Source: Merdimmobilis hominis (GTDB taxonomy: Bacteria > Bacillota > Clostridia > Oscillospirales > Ruminococcaceae). Taken from it: a stretch of 64,000 nucleotides of DNA. Shown piece by piece: positions 58,177 through 64,000 of the stretch. The notes beneath the pieces were generated by a model. It saw only the letters and a list, made by a program, of their open reading frames with translations. It did not search any database and was not told the origin of the DNA. The position numbers and the translations under genes are program-made. Where the stretch lies: the NCBI RefSeq assembly GCF_021109255.1, contig NZ_JAJODG010000002.1; one strand, written 5' to 3'. Every line of letters begins with the position of its first letter. The stretch's first letter is position 1.

Positions 58177-58758
58177 ATGAACCACCGTACAGGGGGGAAG
58201 CTGTCCCTGGCGCTGTTGACGGTTTGCACCCTTCTCCTGTTGGGGGCGATGGCCCAGGCGTTGGGTTTTTACCACCGGATGGCCTATCCCTTGGAGTACC
58301 AGGCCCTGATTGAGGCCGCCGCGGCCCAATACGACCTGCCGCCGGAACTCCTCTACGCGGTGACCCGCACCGAGAGCAGCTTCAACCCCCAAGTGGAATC
58401 CAGCGTGGGAGCCCGGGGGCTGATGCAGATCACCCGGGACACCGCCGATTGGGCAGAGTTCCGCAAGGGGACCGGCCAGGATTTGGACGTTGCCTATGAC
58501 CGGCTGTTTGAGCCGGAGGCCAATATCCAATGCGGCGCCTTTATCCTGCGCCTATTGATTGACGAATTCGGGACGGTGGACAACGCTCTGGCCGCCTACC
58601 ATGCAGGCTGGGGAAATGTCAAAAAGTGGCTGGCCGACGAGGAGCACTCCTCCGACGGGGTCAACCTGTCAAGTATCCCCTTTGGGGACACCGCCCGCTA
58701 TGTAAAAAAGGTCAATGAGACCTCCCGCATCTACCGGGAGCTGTACCAATTTGAATAG
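58177..58758 (+). CDS. Lytic transglycosylase (SLT domain)
   Basis: This 193-residue exported protein cleaves peptidoglycan glycan strands. An N-terminal helix (LSLALLTVCTLLLLGAMAQAL) anchors it. The SLT domain contains ELLYAVTRTESSFNPQVES with the catalytic Glu, VGARGLMQITRDTADW, and NIQCGAFILRLLID and ALAAYHAGWGNVKKWL, matching the goose-lysozyme-like family 1 motifs. The start at 58177 is seven bases after GGAGG; ATG 58171 is too close. It follows coaE and precedes the M18 gene. Confidence 0.92.
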   Translation: MNHRTGGKLSLALLTVCTLLLLGAMAQALGFYHRMAYPLEYQALIEAAAAQYDLPPELLYAVTRTESSFNPQVESSVGARGLMQITRDTADWAEFRKGTGQDLDVAYDRLFEPEANIQCGAFILRLLIDEFGTVDNALAAYHAGWGNVKKWLADEEHSSDGVNLSSIPFGDTARYVKKVNETSRIYRELYQFE

Positions 58759-58775
58759 AAAGGATGGGCCCTGTT

Positions 58776-60179
58776 ATGAGCGAAGAGAAAACCCGGGGCG
58801 AACTGCTGAAAAAGGAACTGTTTTTGGAGAGAAAACACGCCGGTGAGCAGTTTTCTGAGAAACAGATGGAGCTGGCCGACCAGTTCTGCGAGGACTACAA
58901 AACCTTTTTGGATGAGAGCAAAACCGAGCGGGAAGCGGTGGCCTCTGCCGTCGCCATCCTGGAAAAAGAGGGGTACACCCCCTTTGACCCCAGCCGCAAG
59001 TATGAGGCGGGGGAGAAGCTCTATTACAACAACCGGGGCAAAGCCCTGATTTTTGCCACCATGGGCCGCAAGCCCTTGGCCGAAGGGGTCAAGATCCTGG
59101 TGAGCCACATCGACTCCCCCCGGCTGGATTTAAAACCCAACCCCCTCTATGAGGACAAGGAGATCGCCCTCTTTAAAACCCATTACTACGGCGGCATCAA
59201 AAAATACCAGTGGACCGCTATCCCCCTGGCCCTCCACGGGGTGATCGCCCTAAAAAATGGGGAGACAATCACGGTGAAGATCGGCGACAACGAGGAGGAG
59301 CCGGTGTTCTGTGTCACCGACCTGCTTCCCCATCTGAGCAAGGACCAGAACTCCCGCCCCCTCAAAGACGGCATCAAAGGGGAGGAGCTCAACGTGCTGG
59401 TGGGCTCCCTGCCTTTCAAAGACGACAAGGTCAGCCAGAAGGTGAAGTTGAACATCCTCAATCTGCTCCATGAGAAGTACGGCATTGTGGAGGAGGACTT
59501 CCTCTCCGCCGACCTGACTATGGTCCCCTCTTTCCGCGCCCGTGATATCGGCTTTGACCGCAGCATGATTGGCGCATATGGCCACGATGACAAGGTTTGC
59601 GCCTACACCTCTATGCGGGCGGCCCTGGAGGTCCAAGACCCCGCTTACACAGTGGTCACCGTCTTCGCCGACCGGGAGGAGATCGGCTCCATGGGCAACA
59701 CCGGCCTCAACTCCGATTTTGTCCGCTTCTTCATCGAGGATTTGGCTGCGCCCCACGGCATCGCCGGGCGGACGGTGCTCTCCCGCTCCAAATGCCTCTC
59801 CGCCGATGTCAATGCGGCCTTTGACCCCACCTTCCCCGATGCAGTGGAGAAGAACAACATCGCTTACATGAACCACGGGGTGGTAATCACCAAATACACT
59901 GGCGCTGGCGGAAAATCCGGCACCAGTGAAGCCCCCGCCGAGTTTATGGCGGAGGTCCGCAAGGCTTTGGATGACGCCGGAGTGGTCTGGCAGACCGGCG
60001 AGCTGGGCAAGGTGGACCAGGGCGGCGGCGGCACCGTGGCCCAATATGTGGCCCATATGAATGTGGAAGTGGTGGATGTGGGCGTCCCCATGCTGTCGAT
60101 GCACGCCCCCTTTGAACTGGTGGCCAAAACCGATGTGTATGAAACCTACCGGGCGTTTCTGGCCTACATCAGCTTATAA
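58776..60179 (+). CDS. M18 family aminopeptidase
   Basis: This is a 467-residue metal-dependent aminopeptidase of family M18 (aspartyl aminopeptidase type). The zinc and catalytic segments are in place: LVSHIDSPRLDLKPNP, TVFADREEIGSMGNTGLNS, LSADVNAAFDPTFPD, and VPMLSMHAPFELVAKTD. The start at 58776 (MSEEKTRGE) has AAAGGATGGG upstream. It probably trims acidic N-terminal residues from peptides in the cytosol. It ends the operon, before a terminator. Confidence 0.93.
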   Translation: MSEEKTRGELLKKELFLERKHAGEQFSEKQMELADQFCEDYKTFLDESKTEREAVASAVAILEKEGYTPFDPSRKYEAGEKLYYNNRGKALIFATMGRKPLAEGVKILVSHIDSPRLDLKPNPLYEDKEIALFKTHYYGGIKKYQWTAIPLALHGVIALKNGETITVKIGDNEEEPVFCVTDLLPHLSKDQNSRPLKDGIKGEELNVLVGSLPFKDDKVSQKVKLNILNLLHEKYGIVEEDFLSADLTMVPSFRARDIGFDRSMIGAYGHDDKVCAYTSMRAALEVQDPAYTVVTVFADREEIGSMGNTGLNSDFVRFFIEDLAAPHGIAGRTVLSRSKCLSADVNAAFDPTFPDAVEKNNIAYMNHGVVITKYTGAGGKSGTSEAPAEFMAEVRKALDDAGVVWQTGELGKVDQGGGGTVAQYVAHMNVEVVDVGVPMLSMHAPFELVAKTDVYETYRAFLAYISL

Positions 60180-60186
60180 ACCCGAT

Positions 60187-60223
60187 AAAAAGCGCTGGGA
60201 TGTTGTATTCCCGGCGCTTTTTT
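60187..60223 (+). terminator. Terminator after the M18 gene
   Basis: AAAAAGCGCTGGGA/TTCCCGGCGCTTTTTT forms a stem with a seven-base loop, eight bases after the stop. Confidence 0.88.
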
Positions 60224-60330
60224 GCTGGGCTGCGGTAAAAACTGAAATATTTGGCTGTCAAGGTGCGCATGAATGGGGAGGTCTCGTCCCATCCTTAGCA
60301 TAGGGGGGAGACTCCGTCTTTTCCGGTACA

Positions 60331-60357
60331 AAAAAACGGAGGCCGAAGCCTCCGTTT
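60331..60357. terminator. Terminator-like hairpin
   Basis: AAACGGAGGC/GCCTCCGTTT with a CGAA loop. The longer run of A is on the left, so termination would be stronger on the reverse strand, where no gene is seen. Confidence 0.5.
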
Positions 60358-60634
60358 CAGATGATAACTGATTGTCTCCAGCAAAGGGAATCCCCGGCCA
60401 GTTTTGTCCGCCGAAATTACATAAAAAGGCGCCATTTCAAAGATACTCAAGGCGTTTCGCATGGGAGAAGGGAATGGGGAACCTCCCAAAAGGGGGAGGG
60501 AAGCGGGCCGGGCAATGGGGGAATTCCCCGTGCGGGTGTTTGGGCAACCCTACAAAAATGCAACGGGAAATGGAAATTTCAGTTAGATGCACAAAAATGC
60601 GAAAAAAAATACACCGTTTCCTACAAAAAAGTAG

Positions 60635-60663
60635 TTGACAGATGCACTTTAGTGTTATATAAT
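60635..60663 (+). promoter_or_regulatory. rpoB promoter (perfect consensus)
   Basis: TTGACA and TATAAT are both perfect and spaced by 17 bases. Confidence 0.93.
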
Positions 60664-60824
60664 ATTATACTGTATCAAAATGGCTATTTATACCTCTTTT
60701 GAGAAGTATTATAGCACATGGAAATCAAGATGGCAATAGGTTTTTGCAGATTCAACGAAGCGAATCGCAATTCGCTTGTTGCAATTGCACAAGCGCATAG
60801 AGATAGAATGGAGTGAGTGAGCCT

Positions 60825-63800
60825 ATGGTAAATGTCAAGCCTGTACAGCTGGGTAAAAATGTCCGGATGAGTTTCGCTCGGATCAACGAAGTCCTGGACA
60901 TGCCAAACCTGATCGAGGTGCAGAAGAATTCCTACAAATGGTTCCTGGAAGAGGGATTGAAGGAAGTCTTCCACGATGTCTCTGCGATCACCGACTACCA
61001 AGGCAACCTGGTTCTTGACTTTATTGACTACCGCCTGGACGATACCCCTAAGTATTCCATCGCCGAGTGCAAGGAGCGGGATACCACCTATGCCGCCCCC
61101 TTGCGGGTCCGCGCCAGCCTCTTGAATAAAGAGACCGGCGAGGTCAAAGAGCAGGATATTTTTATGGGGGATTTCCCCCTGATGACCGACAGCGGCACCT
61201 TTATCATCAACGGCGCCGAGCGGGTCATCGTCTCCCAGTTGGTCCGTTCCCCTGGCGTTTACTACTCCTCCACCAGAGATAAGGCGGGCAAAGAGCTGTT
61301 TGCCGCCACCGTCATCCCCAACCGCGGCGCGTGGCTGGAATATGAGACCGATTCCAACGATGTGTTCTATGTGCGCATCGATAAGAACCGCAAACTGCCG
61401 GTGACCACCTTTATCCGCGCCCTGGGCCTTGGCACCAACGACGAGATTGTCAACTTCTTCGGCGAGGACGCCATGCTCCGCGCCACCCTGGACAAGGACA
61501 GCACCAAGAACACCGAGGAGGCCCTTCTGGAGGTCTACCGCAAGCTTCGCCCCGGCGAACCCCCAACGGTGGAGAGCGCCCAGTCCCATCTGGATGCCCT
61601 CTTCTTTGATGCGCGCCGGTATGACCTCTCCCGGGTGGGCCGGTACAAATACAACAAAAAATTGGCCATCAGCCTGCGCATCAGCGGCAGGGAACTGGCC
61701 GAGCCAGTCGCCAACCCCCTGACCGGGGAGCTGATGGCGGACAAAGGGGAAATCCTCACCCGGGAAAAAGCCCACGAGATCGAGCGCGCCGGCGTGGACA
61801 CCGTCTACCTGCAGGTGCGGGACAGTGTCGTTAAGGTTATTTCCAACGGCATGGTGGATATTCGGGATTTTGTGGATTTTGATTGTGCCGAGCTGGGCAT
61901 TAATGAGAAAGTCCGCTTCTCGGTGCTCTGCCAGATCCTGGAGGAGAATGAGGACGAGGAGTCCCAGAAGGAAGCCATCCGCCAGCGGATGGACGACCTG
62001 ATCCCCAAACACATCATCAAAGACGACATCTTTGCCACCATCAACTACCTGCTCAACCTGAATTTTGAGGTGGGCACCAAAGACGATATCGACCACCTGG
62101 GCAACCGCCGCATCCGTTCGGTGGGCGAGCTGCTGCAAAACCAGTTCCGCATCGGCTTCTCCCGCATGGAGCGGGTCGTCCGGGAGCGGATGGCCACCCA
62201 GTCCCAGGATATGGAATCCATCACCCCTCAGGCGCTGATCAACATCCGCCCGGTGGTGGCCGCCATCAAGGAGTTCTTTGGCTCCTCGCCCCTGTCCCAG
62301 TTCATGGACCAGAACAACCCCCTGGCTGAGTTGACCCATAAACGGCGTCTTTCCGCCCTGGGCCCCGGCGGTCTGTCCCGTGACCGCGCCGGATTTGAGG
62401 TCCGTGACGTCCACTACAGCCACTACGGCCGCATGTGCCCCATCGAGACCCCTGAGGGCCCCAACATCGGCTTGATCTCCTACCTGGCTTCCTTTGCCCG
62501 GATCAATGAGTACGGGTTCATCGAGGCCCCTTACCGCCGTGTTGACAAAGAGACCGGCGTTGTCCTGGACGAGGTGGTCTACATGACCGCCGACGTGGAG
62601 GATGAATACATCGTGGCCCAGGCAAACGAACCCCTCACCGAGGATATGAAGTTTGCCCGGCCTAAGGTCACCGCCCGCTTCCGCGACGCGGTCATCGAGA
62701 TTGAGAACAACAAAGTTGATTTTATGGACGTCTCCCCCAAGATGGTGGTTTCGGTGGCTACGGCCATGATCCCCTTCCTGGAAAACGACGACGCCAACCG
62801 CGCCCTGATGGGCGCCAACATGCAGCGGCAGGCTGTGCCGCTGCTGGTCACCGAATCCCCCATCGTGGGCACCGGCATGGAGTACAAGGCCGCCGTTGAC
62901 TCCGGCGTCTGCGTGCTGGCCAAAGCCGACGGTGTGGTGGAGCGGGTTTCCGCCACCGACATTGTGGTCCGCCAGGACGACGGGTTTGTGGAGACCTACC
63001 ACTTGATTAAATTTATGCGCTCCAACCAGGGAACGTGCGTCAACCAGCGCCCCATCGTGGAAAAAGGGGAGCGGGTGACCAAGGGGATGGTCATCGCCGA
63101 CGGCCCCGCCACCTCCAACGGTGAGATCGCACTGGGCAAAAACGCCCTCATCGGTTTCATGACCTGGGAAGGCTACAACTACGAGGACGCCGTCCTGCTC
63201 AACGAGCGGATGGTCCGGGATGATGTGTACACCTCCATCCACATTGAGGAGTATGAAATTGAAGCCCGTGACACCAAGCTTGGGCCGGAGGAGATCACCC
63301 GCGACATTCCCAACGTGGGCGAGGATGTCCTCAAAGAGCTGGATGAGCGAGGCATTATCCGGGTGGGCGCCGAGGTCCGTGCCGGCGACATCCTGGTGGG
63401 CAAGGTGACCCCCAAGGGCGAGACCGAGCTCAACGCTGAGGAGCGCCTCCTGCGGGCCATCTTTGGTGAGAAGGCCAGGGAAGTCCGCGACACCTCCCTG
63501 CGTGTCCCTCACGGCGAATACGGCATCATTGTGGATGTCAAAGTCTTTACCCGGGAAAACAGCGATGAGCTCTCTCCCGGCGTCAATATGGTGGTCCGCT
63601 GCTATATCGCCCAGAAGAGAAAGATCTCGGTGGGTGACAAGATGGCAGGCCGCCACGGCAACAAGGGTGTTGTCTCCCGGATTCTGCCCCAGGAGGATAT
63701 GCCTTATCTGCCCGATGGACGTCCTCTTGACATCGTCCTGAACCCCCTGGGCGTACCTTCTCGTATGAACATCGGCCAGGTGCTGGAGGTCCATCTGGGC

Positions 63801-64000
63801 CGCGCCGCCGCCGCTCTTGGCTGGAAGATCATGACTCCGGTGTTCGACGGCGCCCATGAGGAAGATATCCGCGATGCCCTGCGGGAAGCTGGCCTGAGGG
63901 AGGACGGCAAGACTGTCCTGTACGATGGCCGCACCGGCGAGCCCTTTGACAACCCGGTTACCGTGGGCTACATGTACTACCTGAAACTCCATCACCTGGT
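60825..64000 (+). CDS. rpoB: RNA polymerase beta subunit (partial, right edge)
   Basis: RpoB is the catalytic beta subunit of RNA polymerase. About 1058 residues are visible before the right edge; the rest is outside. [32 protein letters not shown] and the rifampicin region [25 protein letters not shown] are typical, in the usual order. At the position matching E. coli Gln510, this protein has Pro489 ([10 protein letters not shown]). Asp516, His526 and Ser531 equivalents are unchanged. The active-site region [16 protein letters not shown] is present. The start at 60825 has GGAGTGAG upstream. The gene stands apart from the L7/L12 operon, with its own promoter. Confidence 0.97.
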   Translation, partial: MVNVKPVQLGKNVRMSFARINEVLDMPNLIEVQKNSYKWFLEEGLKEVFHDVSAITDYQGNLVLDFIDYRLDDTPKYSIAECKERDTTYAAPLRVRASLLNKETGEVKEQDIFMGDFPLMTDSGTFIINGAERVIVSQLVRSPGVYYSSTRDKAGKELFAATVIPNRGAWLEYETDSNDVFYVRIDKNRKLPVTTFIRALGLGTNDEIVNFFGEDAMLRATLDKDSTKNTEEALLEVYRKLRPGEPPTVESAQSHLDALFFDARRYDLSRVGRYKYNKKLAISLRISGRELAEPVANPLTGELMADKGEILTREKAHEIERAGVDTVYLQVRDSVVKVISNGMVDIRDFVDFDCAELGINEKVRFSVLCQILEENEDEESQKEAIRQRMDDLIPKHIIKDDIFATINYLLNLNFEVGTKDDIDHLGNRRIRSVGELLQNQFRIGFSRMERVVRERMATQSQDMESITPQALINIRPVVAAIKEFFGSSPLSQFMDQNNPLAELTHKRRLSALGPGGLSRDRAGFEVRDVHYSHYGRMCPIETPEGPNIGLISYLASFARINEYGFIEAPYRRVDKETGVVLDEVVYMTADVEDEYIVAQANEPLTEDMKFARPKVTARFRDAVIEIENNKVDFMDVSPKMVVSVATAMIPFLENDDANRALMGANMQRQAVPLLVTESPIVGTGMEYKAAVDSGVCVLAKADGVVERVSATDIVVRQDDGFVETYHLIKFMRSNQGTCVNQRPIVEKGERVTKGMVIADGPATSNGEIALGKNALIGFMTWEGYNYEDAVLLNERMVRDDVYTSIHIEEYEIEARDTKLGPEEITRDIPNVGEDVLKELDERGIIRVGAEVRAGDILVGKVTPKGETELNAEERLLRAIFGEKAREVRDTSLRVPHGEYGIIVDVKVFTRENSDELSPGVNMVVRCYIAQKRKISVGDKMAGRHGNKGVVSRILPQEDMPYLPDGRPLDIVLNPLGVPSRMNIGQVLEVHLGRAAAALGWKIMTPVFDGAHEEDIRDALREAGLREDGKTVLYDGRTGEPFDNPVTVGYMYYLKLHHL

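Larger units (their letters stand above)
60224..60824 (+). other. Long intergenic region before rpoB
   Basis: About 600 bases separate the M18 gene from rpoB. It contains a second terminator-like stem (60331-60357), no accepted gene, the consensus rpoB promoter (60635-60663), and a leader of about 155 bases with a perfect stem AAGCGAAT/ATTCGCTT (60758-60777). No rplL or other ribosomal protein gene is seen. Confidence 0.65.

Noticed and set aside
62280..62360. rpoB change as proof of rifampicin resistance
   Set aside because: Only the Gln510-equivalent differs, and the main resistance positions are unchanged.
60684..63995. A stop-free reverse-strand frame of about 1100 codons opposite rpoB
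   Set aside because: It lies wholly opposite rpoB, which is certain. GC-rich codon bias leaves the opposite strand open. There is no binding site or recognisable protein.
1..64000. CRISPR arrays, tRNA or rRNA genes, transposases or phage genes
   Set aside because: None was recognised on reading both strands; no regular repeat-spacer pattern and no tRNA-like T-loop in a spacer was seen, but no search program was run.

Overview
The window looks like chromosomal DNA of a fairly GC-rich, low-oxygen member of the Bacillota, most probably class Clostridia (Oscillospiraceae/Ruminococcaceae-like). The grounds are strong AGGAGG-type ribosome binding sites, consensus sigma-A promoters, a PyrR attenuator, the two-subunit iron-sulfur L-serine dehydratase, a PHP-type histidinol-phosphatase, DUF6062, DUF4830 and DUF951 proteins, and a two-gene LysO exporter. 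No phage, plasmid, transposase, CRISPR array, rRNA or tRNA was recognised. Most genes read left to right. The main exceptions are the metal/MerR/glycosylase block at the left edge and isolated reverse genes at 12.0-12.7, 25, 34.8-37.7, 46.7-47.6, 48.6-49.2 and 52.5-54.5 kb.

Layout. 0-3.9 kb: a His/Cys-rich metal protein (cut by the edge) under an ArsR repressor with a palindromic operator; an unknown membrane protein; a MerR regulator coupled to an 8-oxoguanine glycosylase. 4-9.4 kb: DUF6062, a small unknown protein, dispersed hairpin repeats, rlmB, and a large membrane protein that looks like a P-type ATPase without its catalytic motifs. 9.7-15.7 kb: an EF-G-like factor, unknown membrane proteins, a pseudouridine synthase and a lone MsmK-type ATPase. 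16-21.5 kb: a PucR-type regulator, then ftsE, ftsX, an M23 hydrolase and a C-terminal processing protease, a likely division/cell-wall unit. 21.6-27.3 kb: an unknown protein, greA, lysS, a small AT-rich divergent pair and two paralogous lipoproteins.

27.3-34.7 kb: PyrR-attenuated pyrimidine operon pyrR-pyrC-pyrF-carA-carB. 34.8-41.9 kb: threonine aldolase, nadE, PHP phosphatase, sdaAB-sdaAA and mnmA. 42-46.6 kb: a polar amino-acid ABC importer, a GNAT, a polysaccharide deacetylase and a glycerophosphodiesterase. 46.7-54.5 kb: split LysO, sfsA, DUF2752, an esterase, rarA, a flavin-type oxidase, a GNAT and an S1-domain protein. 54.5-55.1 kb: a repeat-rich non-coding stretch. 55.1-64 kb: DUF951, prfA, Sua5/YwlC, coaE, a lytic transglycosylase, an M18 aminopeptidase, and rpoB running off the right edge under its own consensus promoter.

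The most striking biology is that two unrelated glutamine-dependent enzymes carry broken glutaminase parts. CarA has lost both the nucleophilic Cys and the triad Glu. NadE has lost the Glu and Lys of its nitrilase-type triad. The synthetase parts (CarB; the NadE C-terminal domain) look intact. This suggests that carbamoyl phosphate and NAD are made from free ammonia. The second striking item is the P-type ATPase-like membrane protein whose DKTGT phosphorylation loop is replaced, with a charged N-terminal tail of about 330 residues.
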